Shown here piece after piece: positions 34,625 through 42,861 of a stretch of DNA of 64,000 nt; positions within the stretch are counted from its first letter, which is position 1; every line of letters begins with the position of its first letter. Location of the stretch: the NCBI GenBank assembly GCA_964549525.1, contig CAZJUR010000004.1:5056-69055 (forward strand), written 5' to 3'. The notes under the pieces were generated by a model. It saw only the letters and a list, made by a program, of their open reading frames with translations, ran no database searches and was not told the DNA's origin. The DNA is from CAZJUR01 sp964549525. GTDB lineage: Bacteria > Patescibacteriota > Saccharimonadia > Saccharimonadales > Saccharimonadaceae. Made by a program: the position numbers and the translations under genes.

Positions 34625-34696
34625 AATCTCGGAATGTTCCATTTTGGTAGCTCTATATTCCAAAGCTCGAACCTGTTTTAGGAAGGTCTTTTTTGT

Positions 34697-34702
34697 TATA
34701 GT
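34697..34702 (+). promoter_or_regulatory. -10 box of the broken DUF1801 gene
   Basis: TATAGT, then 6 nt (agaaat) to ATG 34709; leaderless arrangement. Confidence 0.45.
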
Positions 34703-34708
34703 AGAAAT

Positions 34709-35105
34709 ATGCAAAAGTATAAAACTATCGATGAATTTTTCGCTAATCTCGATAGAGACAAGCACTCAAGTCGAGGTATTGCGACAACTCATTATAAAAA
34801 CAGAGCCTCGGCTAAAAGAACATATCAAATGGAATGCTCCGAGTTATGTATTAGACGGTGATGGTAGGATTACCTCTAATCTTATGAACAGACAGGGTGT
34901 TGTCAAGCTGGTTCTTCACATGGGAGCAACACGTAAAGAAAATAAAAAAGGTATTCCGATTATGCGTGATGACAGTGGACTTGTAGAGTGGAGCTCTGAC
35001 ATACGTGGGATGATCATGTTTACTTCTATCGAAGATATTAATTCTCACTTCACTGAACTAAAAAAGATAATTAAAAATTGGCTTTTAATTCCATCAGCTA
35101 TCTAA
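34709..35105 (+). pseudogene. Frameshifted DUF1801-family gene
   Basis: ATG 34709 opens MQKYKTIDEFFANLDRDK, the usual N-terminus of this small family. The rest (QVEVLRQLIIKTEPRLKEHIKWNAPSYV, LMNRQGVVKLVLHMGATRKENKKG, LVEWSSDIRGMIMFTSIEDI) continues in the next frame from about 34763. One extra base near the AAGCACTCAAG stretch (34758-34768) explains the break; removing it would restore a ~131-aa protein. DUF1801 proteins are small, single-domain and of poorly defined function. Either a recent pseudogene or a sequencing error; the downstream part shows no other damage. Confidence 0.85.
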
Positions 35106-35157
35106 ACGCTCTAAAAACCTGTAGAAAATCATATAGTATAGTTACATAAAGCACAAT

Positions 35158-35646
35158 ATGAACAAAATATCTTCGAATAATACACACGCTTACCATACTC
35201 CGCGTAATCACATTAATTCCATGGCAGCCAGCGCTACATTTCATTGCTTGGCAGGATGTGCAATCGGTGAAATGATTGGCGTCACTATAGGTACTCACGC
35301 AGGATTTTCCCCACATACAACCGTATTGCTTGCTTCAGTACTATCATTCATTTCAGGATATAGCGTATCAACATGGCCACTTATTCGTACTGGTATGGGA
35401 TTTTTGTCATCACTGAAATTAGTATTCTCAGCCGATACACTGTCTATTCTAACAATGACGATCGTTGATAATATCATTATGCTCACTGTGCCTGGAGCTA
35501 TGGACAAAGACCTTACACAGCCAGTTTATTGGTTTAGTCGAATAGTAGCTCTGATAATGGCCTTTGTTGTGGCCTTTCCGGTCAATTTATATCTATTAAA
35601 GCGCGGGAAAGGTCACGCGCTAACACACAAACACCACCATCATTAG
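35158..35646 (+). CDS. DUF4396-family membrane protein
   Basis: 162 aa. The conserved segment ATFHCLAGCAIGEMIGVTIGTHAGF (residues ~25-50) is typical of DUF4396, followed by further helices (TVLLASVLSFISGYSVS, LSILTMTIVDNIIML, ALIMAFVVAFPVNLYLL). A short histidine-rich tail (HALTHKHHHH) ends the protein, and with the conserved His/Cys pair it hints at metal handling, but the function is not established. It is flanked by short AT-rich gaps. No clear Shine-Dalgarno sequence. Confidence 0.8.
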   Translation: MNKISSNNTHAYHTPRNHINSMAASATFHCLAGCAIGEMIGVTIGTHAGFSPHTTVLLASVLSFISGYSVSTWPLIRTGMGFLSSLKLVFSADTLSILTMTIVDNIIMLTVPGAMDKDLTQPVYWFSRIVALIMAFVVAFPVNLYLLKRGKGHALTHKHHHH

Positions 35647-35730
35647 AGCGTTTGAGAAAAAATACTACTTTAATGCGCAGATTTTTGAAAATTTTAAAAG
35701 TCCATACTTTTAGGTTAATATAGAATAAAC

Positions 35731-36408
35731 ATGAGATTTTCAGAAACAAAAAAGAATTTTATATTATTTTGGCAAACGATAGCGACTCAAACGAAGTTAA
35801 AACTTGCGCTAATTTTCATTTTATATGTAATTCCAATTGGATTGTTCGCACAACTTGCAGATGAAGTGCGGGAAGGCGAAACATTACAATATGACCAAGC
35901 AATTTTACAATTTTTCCATTTGACCTTCGCGTCGGAAACGATGAATAATATCGTAAAATTTATGACTGATCTAGGTGGACCGACGATTGTAACTTTTATG
36001 CTTGTTGTTGCATCGGTATATCTTATTTTCAAAAAACATCCTCGTTATGCGAGCTTTTTGTTAACTGCTGTCGGTGGGGCGGTAGGTATAAATATTATTT
36101 TAAAAACGTTGTTTCAAAGAACTCGACCAGAATTATGGGAACGAATCGTCACTGAACAAAGCTATTCATTCCCCAGTGGGCACGCCATGGCCTCAATGGC
36201 ACTTGCGTGTGCAGTTATTTTTCTCTGTTGGGAGACAAAATATCGCTCACTCGCGATCGTATTCGGTGTCATATATATCAGTATAATTGCGTTTACGAGA
36301 TTATATTTAGGCGTACATTATCCGACAGATATTCTCGGTGGATGGTTGATGAGTTTTGGGTGGGTTCTTATTGCATATCGACTTATACTCAAAAAACGAA
36401 ACACCTAA
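35731..36408 (+). CDS. PAP2-family membrane phosphatase
   Basis: 225 aa, about six membrane helices. The three acid-phosphatase motifs are present: KTLFQRTRP (C1), SYSFPSGHAMAS (C2) and RLYLGVHYPTDILGGW (C3). Candidates for the substrate are undecaprenyl pyrophosphate or phosphatidic acid. Given the wall synthesis gene (class A PBP) in the same window, a role in lipid-carrier recycling is plausible but unproven. A TATAGA box lies 6 nt upstream of the ATG and no Shine-Dalgarno sequence is seen. Confidence 0.92.
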   Translation: MRFSETKKNFILFWQTIATQTKLKLALIFILYVIPIGLFAQLADEVREGETLQYDQAILQFFHLTFASETMNNIVKFMTDLGGPTIVTFMLVVASVYLIFKKHPRYASFLLTAVGGAVGINIILKTLFQRTRPELWERIVTEQSYSFPSGHAMASMALACAVIFLCWETKYRSLAIVFGVIYISIIAFTRLYLGVHYPTDILGGWLMSFGWVLIAYRLILKKRNT

Positions 36409-36435
36409 TCCTATTCACGTAGATGCACTATATAT

Positions 36436-38811
36436 TTACGTGTGAGATAAATGAATTTTCTCTTCTGTTTTTGCGATATCTATGGTGGTTTTAATGATGG
36501 TATCCGGTGCGAGCGAAATGCTATCAATCCCTTCTTCGACTAAGAAGCGGGCAAATTCAGGATAATCCGACGGTGCTTGCCCACAAATGCCAATCTTGAC
36601 ACCTTTCTTTTTTGCGCGTGATATAACAAGCCGGATCAATGCTTTGACGGCTTGGTTTTGCTCGTTATAAACATGCGCTACCGTGTGATTATCTCGATCA
36701 ACACCTAGTGTCAGTTGGGTAAGATCGTTGGAACCAATCGAGAATCCATCGAAATGCTCAGCGAACTCCTCTGCTAAAATGACATTTGACGGAATTTCTA
36801 CCATGACATACACTTCAAATCCATTGTGACCGCGCTTGAGACCATTTTCCGCCATAATATGCAGAACTTTTTGGGCTTCTTCGAGATCTCGACAAAATGG
36901 CACCATAGCTTTGACATTGGTAATGCCCATCTCATCTCGAACTTTTTTCATCGCCTGACACTCTAGAGCAAACGCATCTCGATATGTATCACTGTAGTAA
37001 CGACTTGCTCCACGCCAGCCAATCATCGGATTATTTTCAATCGGCTCAAATTGTTTACCTCCGATGAGATTTGCATATTCATTTGTCTTGAAATCAGAGA
37101 AACGAATAATTACATCATTTGGGTAAAACGCCGCACCAATCATACCGATACCTTCGGCTAATTTATCAATAAAATACTGAGATTTTTCTGTATATCCTGT
37201 CGTTAATTCATCGATCTCCGCCCGGACTTTTTTGTCTGTTATTTCATCAAATCTGAGAAGAGCAAGTGGATGAATTTTGATATGAGAATCTATAATAAAT
37301 TCTTCACGCGCCAAGCCGACACCGTCATTTGGGATCATAGAATAAGCAAACGCATGCTCTGGAGAGCCAATATTCATCATCACTTTAGTCTTAGGGCGAG
37401 GCAAGTCTTTTACATCAGTTTTATGTACTTCATACTGTAATTCACCCTGATACACAAATCCTTCGTCGCTGCCTGAACAGTGAACGGTGAGTGCTTGACC
37501 ATCATGAATCTTGTCACTCGCATCGCCAGTACCGACGACACATGGAATGCCAAGCTCACGTGACACAATCGCTGCATGACAGGTGCGGCCGCCTTTATCT
37601 GTCACAATAGCGCTGGCAATTTTCATGATCGGCACCCAGTCTGGATCCGTCATTTCAGTGACTAATACATCACCTGCTTTAAAAGCATTTATGTCTTTGA
37701 CGCTCATGATTTTATTCGCTTTACCAGTACCAATTTTATTACCGACACTGGTGCCCTTAGCGATTAGTTCACCGTGTTCTTGCAAAACATATTCTTCGAT
37801 TATATTGGTGTCTCGACGGGCTTGGACTGTTTCAGAACGCGCCTGAACGATGTACAGGCGATGATCATCTTCATCAAGTGCCCATTCGATATCCATTGGC
37901 TTGCCGTAGTGCGTTTCAATTTTGATAGCCCAGTCGGCTAATGTTTTGACTTGCTCGTCAGTGATAGAAAATCTATCTTGGTCTTTCTGGGATACGGCCA
38001 GATTTTTGGTTTTGCTTCCGGCCACAGGCACCATTTTGAGTTTCTTCGTACCACGTTTGCGTTTGACGATAGCTAGAGTAGGCTTGAACACCGTGAATTC
38101 ATCAGGACTTACATGACCTTGTACAATATTTTCACCTAGCCCATAAATAGAGCTGACGATAACAGCATTTTTAAAACCAGATTCGGTATCAATGGTAAAT
38201 ATGACGCCAGCAGCTTCTGATTTGACAGCTACCATTTGCTGAATACCAACACTCAGTGCAACTTTCATGTGGTCGAATCCATTAGTGACACGATAGACAA
38301 TGGCGCGATCGGTGAAAAGAGAAGCGATACACTCTTTTGTGGCGCTTAATACATGGTCTACGCCTTCGATATTTAAGAATGTTGCTTGCTGACCGGCAAA
38401 CGAAGCGTTAGGTAAGTCCTCTGCAGTAGCGGAAGATCGTACAGCTACCACCATGTTGCCATGATGACCACATTTTCGAGAAAGTTCTTTATACCCACGT
38501 ATAATTTCATCTCTGAGATCATCGGGAAAAGTGGCTTCAACGATCATTGATCGAATTGTGACACCTCGTTTAGCGAGATCTTGAATATTTTCGATATTGA
38601 GATCTTGTAAGACTTCGGCGATGCGTTGATTTAGTCCTGTAGATTCCAGGAAGTATCGATACGCCTCTGCGGTAGTAGCCACCCCGTTCGGGAGATTGAC
38701 GCCTTGTGGCATAAGGTGACGATACATTTCACCGAGTGAAGCGTTTTTACCACCGACTTGAGGAATATCAGAAAGTGCTATCTCCTCAAAAAACTTCATG
38801 TATTTATACAT
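36436..38811 (-). CDS. ppsA: Phosphoenolpyruvate synthase
   Basis: Pyruvate + ATP + H2O = PEP + AMP + Pi, 791 aa. The N-terminal ATP-grasp domain (EIALSDIPQVGGKNASLGEMY, VAVRSSATAEDLPNASFAGQQ) is followed by the phosphohistidine swivel with the catalytic His in DKGGRTCHAAIVSRELGIPCVVGTG. The PEP/pyruvate barrel comes last (GLAREEFII, GIGMIGAAFYPNDVIIRFSD, IGSNDLTQLTLGVDRD, GICGQAPSD). A GGGAGG Shine-Dalgarno sequence precedes ATG 38811; a second in-frame ATG is at 38799. It follows the dehydrogenase-mutase fusion by 75 bp on the same strand. It would allow gluconeogenic flow, or run in reverse to make ATP. Confidence 0.96.
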   Translation of the reverse strand: MYKYMKFFEEIALSDIPQVGGKNASLGEMYRHLMPQGVNLPNGVATTAEAYRYFLESTGLNQRIAEVLQDLNIENIQDLAKRGVTIRSMIVEATFPDDLRDEIIRGYKELSRKCGHHGNMVVAVRSSATAEDLPNASFAGQQATFLNIEGVDHVLSATKECIASLFTDRAIVYRVTNGFDHMKVALSVGIQQMVAVKSEAAGVIFTIDTESGFKNAVIVSSIYGLGENIVQGHVSPDEFTVFKPTLAIVKRKRGTKKLKMVPVAGSKTKNLAVSQKDQDRFSITDEQVKTLADWAIKIETHYGKPMDIEWALDEDDHRLYIVQARSETVQARRDTNIIEEYVLQEHGELIAKGTSVGNKIGTGKANKIMSVKDINAFKAGDVLVTEMTDPDWVPIMKIASAIVTDKGGRTCHAAIVSRELGIPCVVGTGDASDKIHDGQALTVHCSGSDEGFVYQGELQYEVHKTDVKDLPRPKTKVMMNIGSPEHAFAYSMIPNDGVGLAREEFIIDSHIKIHPLALLRFDEITDKKVRAEIDELTTGYTEKSQYFIDKLAEGIGMIGAAFYPNDVIIRFSDFKTNEYANLIGGKQFEPIENNPMIGWRGASRYYSDTYRDAFALECQAMKKVRDEMGITNVKAMVPFCRDLEEAQKVLHIMAENGLKRGHNGFEVYVMVEIPSNVILAEEFAEHFDGFSIGSNDLTQLTLGVDRDNHTVAHVYNEQNQAVKALIRLVISRAKKKGVKIGICGQAPSDYPEFARFLVEEGIDSISLAPDTIIKTTIDIAKTEEKIHLSHT

Positions 38812-38886
38812 ATGTACCTAATCCCTCCCTTTCGTAAATGAGCTTTACTTCTATAGTAGCATAAGCGGCATAACCCTTCTATAAGC

Positions 38887-40545
38887 TTATGCATGCGGTG
38901 ATGATATATCAAATTGATCAATTCGTTTTGTAACCATTGCTCCCTTGTCGTCGATTTCGTATGTAACGACTTGACCAAGGAGCATCTCCAGCTCTCCTAT
39001 TTGTTGATCGCTTAGATGCTCGATGTATTTAATCAGTGCCCGCAAGCTATTACCGTGCGCGACTAGCAGCACATTCTCACCATTTTGGAGGTGAGGGAGG
39101 ATAGTTTTTTGATAAAATGGCACAACGCGCTCATAGACCATTTTGAGGGTTTCACCACGCGGTACGGGATAATCCCAACTTCTTCTCAGTTTGTGAAACA
39201 CTTCTTCGCCGAGCTTGTCGCACACTTCCCATTTGTTCATGCCAGTATAATCACCATAATCTCGTTCGTTGATGGCAGTCGAACGGTCATAGGGAACATT
39301 AAACTGTCCAGCGCTATCAAGCATGGCTTCCATTGTCTCAAGTGTCCGATGTTGTTCGGAGCAAAAGGCATGATCGATGGTGATATCGAGCTTTTTGAGC
39401 AGCCTTCCATAATCAGCAGCTTCGCGAAACCCCTTTTCACTCAGATGTACATCACGCTTACCAGACCACTGACCCGTTGCGTTCCACACAGATTCAGCGT
39501 GACGGACAATGATGAGTTTGCCATATTCTTTTACATGCGTATCAACTTTATTTGGGATATCGTTATACCAAAAACGGATAATATTTTGGCAGGTTGTTGA
39601 ATTTATGCGTTCTATCGCTTCGATAGTATTAAATGCATTATGAGGTGTGATAATAACATTTGGCAACTTAGAAAGAGCTAGTTGCTCAATGCTATGCTGA
39701 GAATCGGCTCGACTGACCGAATCTTCATTTAAAAGCGCCATATTATCATCGAGGTGCCATAACGCTTCACCCTCTAAAACATCTAGAGCTGCGCCACCTA
39801 TTTTGTCACTCGCAAGAGCTTCAATAAGTGCTTTAGTATCGATAATTTCTCCTCGCGCGGTATTGACGATAAGCGCCCCTGGCTTTACATAACCCAACTC
39901 TTTTTTTCCTAGCAGATGGTGGGTGGCTTTCATATAAGGCATATGAAGAGTGACGATATCACTCTGTGAAAGAAGTTGCTTTAAGGTCATGTACTCCATT
40001 CCGAGCTCATTGGCTACTTGTGTCTTGGGATACGGATCATGAGCAATCACTTTCATATCAAAACCGCGCGCAATTCGTACTACTCTCAGTCCAATATGGC
40101 CGGTACCTATCACCCCAATTGTTTTTCCCGCCAGATCCGTACCTCGTAGGGATTGTGAACCAGCTCGAATTTGGGTAAAGCTTGACGCGTCAATAATTTT
40201 GCGTGTTAATGCAAGCAAAAGTGCAAATGTATATTCAGCAACTGTTTGTTCACCATACGAAGGAACATTTGTAACTACAATATTTCTGTCAGCGGCAGCC
40301 TTTAGGTCAATATTATTGAACCCTGTCGAACGGCAGGCTATTAAACGTAACTTTGGTAGCGCCTCCATCATTTCTTTGGTAACACGGCTTCTGACAAATG
40401 GAGAAATTACTTCAGTTTCAGGATCGAGGTTTTCGCGCGTAATCTTATCATCAATAAACTTCCAATAATGATCAGTATTTTTTAACCCATCGGTCAGTTG
40501 CTGCTTATCAATATCAGATGCTTCATAAAAATAAATTACAGCCAT
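38887..40545 (-). CDS. Fusion of a D-2-hydroxyacid dehydrogenase and phosphoglycerate mutase
   Basis: 552 aa from ATG 40545; the 46 upstream codons run antisense into eno and are excluded. Residues 1-~338 are a D-isomer 2-hydroxyacid dehydrogenase closest in style to D-lactate dehydrogenase. IACRSTGFNNIDLKAA is followed by the NAD motif GVIGTGHIGLRVVRIA, the catalytic Arg in VNTARGEIIDT and the His in VIITPHNAF. Residues ~340-552 are a histidine-phosphatase-fold mutase of the 2,3-bisphosphoglycerate-dependent GpmA type: LIIVRHAESVWN, SGKRDVHLSEKG, CSEQHRT, RRSWDYPVPRGE and LLVAHGNSLRALIKY. Both halves keep their catalytic residues. The gene is divergent from eno and upstream of ppsA. The dehydrogenase substrate (pyruvate/lactate or phosphoglycerate-like) is not proven. 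Confidence 0.92.
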   Translation of the reverse strand: MAVIYFYEASDIDKQQLTDGLKNTDHYWKFIDDKITRENLDPETEVISPFVRSRVTKEMMEALPKLRLIACRSTGFNNIDLKAAADRNIVVTNVPSYGEQTVAEYTFALLLALTRKIIDASSFTQIRAGSQSLRGTDLAGKTIGVIGTGHIGLRVVRIARGFDMKVIAHDPYPKTQVANELGMEYMTLKQLLSQSDIVTLHMPYMKATHHLLGKKELGYVKPGALIVNTARGEIIDTKALIEALASDKIGGAALDVLEGEALWHLDDNMALLNEDSVSRADSQHSIEQLALSKLPNVIITPHNAFNTIEAIERINSTTCQNIIRFWYNDIPNKVDTHVKEYGKLIIVRHAESVWNATGQWSGKRDVHLSEKGFREAADYGRLLKKLDITIDHAFCSEQHRTLETMEAMLDSAGQFNVPYDRSTAINERDYGDYTGMNKWEVCDKLGEEVFHKLRRSWDYPVPRGETLKMVYERVVPFYQKTILPHLQNGENVLLVAHGNSLRALIKYIEHLSDQQIGELEMLLGQVVTYEIDDKGAMVTKRIDQFDISSPHA

Positions 40546-40552
40546 AAGCACT

Positions 40553-40558
40553 ATTATG
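40553..40558 (-). promoter_or_regulatory. -10 box of the dehydrogenase-mutase fusion, predicted leaderless
   Basis: CATAAT on the minus strand, then 7 nt (agtgctt) to ATG 40545. It lies in a 46-bp gap shared with the eno promoter region. Confidence 0.45.
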
Positions 40559-40591
40559 GCATATTCGTTGGCTATGTGAGAAGATGGAAGT

Positions 40592-41860
40592 ATGAAAATC
40601 GAACACATAGTTGCCCGACAAATCATTGACTCGAGAGGAAATCCAACAGTAGAGGCAGATGTATACGTCTCAGGCGGCATCATGGGTAGAGCGGCGGTGC
40701 CATCCGGCGCTTCAACCGGCAGCCACGAGGCTCGTGAACTGCGAGACGGTGGGGTGGCTTTTCATGGTCTCGGAGTACAAAAAGCCATTGATAATATTTC
40801 TCAAATTATCACTCCTGCTCTCATGAGTATGGATGTGTCAAATCAACAATCTCTCGATAATAGACTTATTGAATTAGACGGAACGAATAACAAAGAAAAA
40901 TTAGGCGCCAATGCTTTGCTCGCTATATCACTAGCAGCGGCCCATGCCGCAGCACGTGCGGCGGGAATACCATTATATAAGCACATTAATCTTCTTGCTG
41001 ACTCTCCGACGATGAATGTTCCACTCCCTATGATGAATGTACTAAACGGCGGAGCACACGCCGCACATAGTACTGATATTCAGGAGAGCATGATAATGCC
41101 GGTCGGTGCATCTTCTATTCACCAAGCAATTCAAATAGGCTGCGAAGTTTTTCATGCGCTTAAAGATCTTTTACAAGAAGCGGGCTACAGTACCACCGTT
41201 GGAGACGAAGGCGGTTTTGCGCCTCATTTTTCTCATGGCAATGCCGAAGCCTTAGATTTTTTAGTACAAGCGATTCAGAAAGCAGGCTATGATACCCACA
41301 AAGATTTTAAACTCGCTCTTGATGTCGCTGCTAGCGAGCTATACCAAAACGGTACCTATCATCTCGCCAGTGAACAAAAGAATTTTACGAGTTCTGATAT
41401 GCGTCTGTGGCTCGCATCATTGGTTGACAAATATCCCATTATATCTATCGAGGATGGACTATCAGAAGACGATTGGGCCGAATGGAAACAGCTGCTGTCT
41501 GATTTACCTCAAACGCAAATTGTGGGTGATGATTTATTAGTGACCAATGTAGCTCGTATTCAAAAAGCCGTTGAACAACAAGCAGCAAATGCCGTACTCA
41601 TAAAACCAAATCAAATCGGCACACTGACCGAAACGATAAACGCTATTTTATTTGCAAAAAAGCACCATCTCCAAACGATTATCTCTCATCGATCGGGAGA
41701 AACAGAAGATACTACCATCGCGCATCTCGCAGTTGGTACAGGTGCGGGTCAAATCAAAACTGGTTCAGTCTCTCGATCAGAACGGGTAGCAAAATACAAT
41801 GAATTAATCCGTATAGCCGAAGCGGATCCATCGCTTCCATTCTCATCTTTTAACTTGTGA
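40592..41860 (+). CDS. eno: Enolase
   Basis: 2-phosphoglycerate = PEP + H2O, 422 aa. ARQIIDSRGNPTVEADV and the substrate loop AAVPSGASTGSHEARELRD are at the N-terminus. GDEGGFAP carries the catalytic acid. Metal ligands lie in LALDVAASELY, ISIEDGLSEDDW and VGDDLLVTN. The catalytic Lys is in LIKPNQIGTLTE, and SHRSGETEDTTIAHLAVGTGAGQIKTGS ends the barrel. Full length. The gene is divergent from the mutase fusion, which makes its substrate. It ends in TGA. Confidence 0.97.
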   Translation: MKIEHIVARQIIDSRGNPTVEADVYVSGGIMGRAAVPSGASTGSHEARELRDGGVAFHGLGVQKAIDNISQIITPALMSMDVSNQQSLDNRLIELDGTNNKEKLGANALLAISLAAAHAAARAAGIPLYKHINLLADSPTMNVPLPMMNVLNGGAHAAHSTDIQESMIMPVGASSIHQAIQIGCEVFHALKDLLQEAGYSTTVGDEGGFAPHFSHGNAEALDFLVQAIQKAGYDTHKDFKLALDVAASELYQNGTYHLASEQKNFTSSDMRLWLASLVDKYPIISIEDGLSEDDWAEWKQLLSDLPQTQIVGDDLLVTNVARIQKAVEQQAANAVLIKPNQIGTLTETINAILFAKKHHLQTIISHRSGETEDTTIAHLAVGTGAGQIKTGSVSRSERVAKYNELIRIAEADPSLPFSSFNL

Positions 41861-41933
41861 AAAAGGTGGAATATTCGGTATACTAGCACAGTGGTTCATC
41901 CTACGGACAAACCTCATACATCCTAATGTATAG

Positions 41934-42007
41934 GGCGCCTTGGCCGAGAAGTTAGGCAACGGTCTGCAAAACCGTGTAGGCGGGAGCGTTACCCGCAGGT
42001 GCCTCCA
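41934..42007 (+). tRNA. tRNA-Cys (anticodon GCA) with non-canonical elbow
   Basis: Acceptor GGCGCCT/AGGTGCC, anticodon stem ACGGT/ACCGT with loop CTGCAAA, T-stem GCGGG/CCCGC. The discriminator U73 is the known cysteine identity base and CCA is encoded. The T-loop is AGCGTTA instead of TTCRANN and the D-loop (GAGAAGTTA) lacks the usual GG. Confidence 0.88.
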
Positions 42008-42037
42008 AAAAATAATCTCAGATTTGAGATTATTTTT
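42008..42037. terminator. Bidirectional terminator between tRNA-Cys and the hydrolase gene
   Basis: Perfect 13-bp stem AAAAATAATCTCA / TGAGATTATTTTT with loop gatt. The arms supply a T run in both directions. The last codons of the minus-strand hydrolase lie within it. Confidence 0.9.
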
Positions 42038-42620
42038 GTTTTAAAATCTTGAGCAGTTCTGGAAAGGTCGGATCAATAAAATGGCCACGATCTATGAAAG
42101 AGTGTGTAATTGCGCTAGGTAAATCAGCTTGAAATTTTGCTAATTCAGTATATGGAACCACTTGATCATCCTCGCTATGGAAAAGGTGAATTTCTTGAGC
42201 GCTGAGGTATAATCGATCTGTTTTGAGGGGAAGAAAACTATTGCTCTCACCAGATACTTTTTTATCATACACACCAGCTATGAGTATTAATCTACGTAGC
42301 GGATGACTTAAGGGATAATTCTGCAGATACTTAGCTAAAAACATTGCCCCCAAACTGTGTCCAACTAATTGAACATCTTTTCTAAAAAAGGGTATCATTT
42401 TCTCAAAATAAATTTTCCATTCTTCGTATTGTGCATTATCGCTACTAGGCATGTTCGGTAGCAACACATCTGCTCTTGGCATATTTTGAGCAATCCATTC
42501 TCGCCACCGCTGTGAATATTTAAGGCACTCATACTCTATGCTTTTAGACTTTAAATTACTTATATATGCACTGTATGAGGAGAAGCTTTGCCCACCGTGA
42601 ATGATAAAGATTTGTTTCAT
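42030..42620 (-). CDS. RBBP9/YdeN-type serine hydrolase
   Basis: 196 aa from ATG 42620; the longer frame upstream only translates the tRNA-Leu region. Small alpha/beta hydrolase: MKQIFIIHGGQS at the N-terminus, nucleophile elbow QLVGHSLGAMFLAKYL, an acid in HSEDDQVVP and the His in DRGHFIDP. The WREWIAQNMP and LPNMPSSDNAQYEEW segments are characteristic of the RBBP9 group. The natural substrate is unknown. A TATAAT box stands 7 nt before the ATG with no Shine-Dalgarno sequence. Confidence 0.9.
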   Translation of the reverse strand: MKQIFIIHGGQSFSSYSAYISNLKSKSIEYECLKYSQRWREWIAQNMPRADVLLPNMPSSDNAQYEEWKIYFEKMIPFFRKDVQLVGHSLGAMFLAKYLQNYPLSHPLRRLILIAGVYDKKVSGESNSFLPLKTDRLYLSAQEIHLFHSEDDQVVPYTELAKFQADLPSAITHSFIDRGHFIDPTFPELLKILKQK

Positions 42621-42627
42621 GTTATTT

Positions 42628-42633
42628 ATTATA
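42628..42633 (-). promoter_or_regulatory. -10 box of the RBBP9-like hydrolase, predicted leaderless
   Basis: TATAAT on the minus strand, then 7 nt (aaataac) to ATG 42620. Confidence 0.55.
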
Positions 42634-42649
42634 CTAAAATGAGATGAAC

Positions 42650-42735
42650 GGGCGAGTGGCGGAATTGGTATACGCGGTGGACTTAAAATCCGCTGGCCAA
42701 AAGCCTTGAGGGTTCGAGTCCCTCCTCGCCCACCA
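42650..42735 (+). tRNA. tRNA-Leu (anticodon TAA)
   Basis: Class II tRNA with acceptor GGGCGAG/CTCGCCC, anticodon loop CTTAAAA, a long variable arm, and canonical D-loop GG and T-loop GTTCGAGTC. CCA is encoded. Confidence 0.97.
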
Positions 42736-42754
42736 AATTTATTCAAATAATAGT

Positions 42755-42783
42755 TTGCAGCTGCAGTATATTTCATGTATAAT
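42755..42783 (+). promoter_or_regulatory. tuf promoter
   Basis: TTGCAG (42755-42760), 17-nt spacer, TATAAT (42778-42783). An ~72-nt leader with an AAAGAGGAG Shine-Dalgarno sequence precedes ATG 42862. Confidence 0.7.
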
Positions 42784-42861
42784 GATGCTATATTGCCGTA
42801 TGAGGTTTTATAGTCTTATGCGCAAGAAAATAACTAGTAAAGTAAAGAGGAGAAATAATAA

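Noticed and set aside
34512..34708. N-terminal part of a 197-aa open frame before the DUF1801 region
   Set aside because: It runs through tRNA-Phe and tRNA-Gly; the true N-terminus is in another frame from ATG 34709.
35617..35646. HKHHHH tail as a cloning-vector His tag
   Set aside because: It ends a natural membrane protein with flanking genomic sequence and no vector features; histidine-rich tails occur in metal-related membrane proteins.
36413..36441. CACGTA/TACGTG inverted repeat between the PAP2 and ppsA genes as a terminator
   Set aside because: Only a 6-bp stem with a long AT-rich loop and no T run; too weak to list as a feature.
42621..42776. N-terminal extension of the hydrolase (RGGTRTLKAFGQRIL...)
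   Set aside because: It is the antisense translation of tRNA-Leu(TAA).
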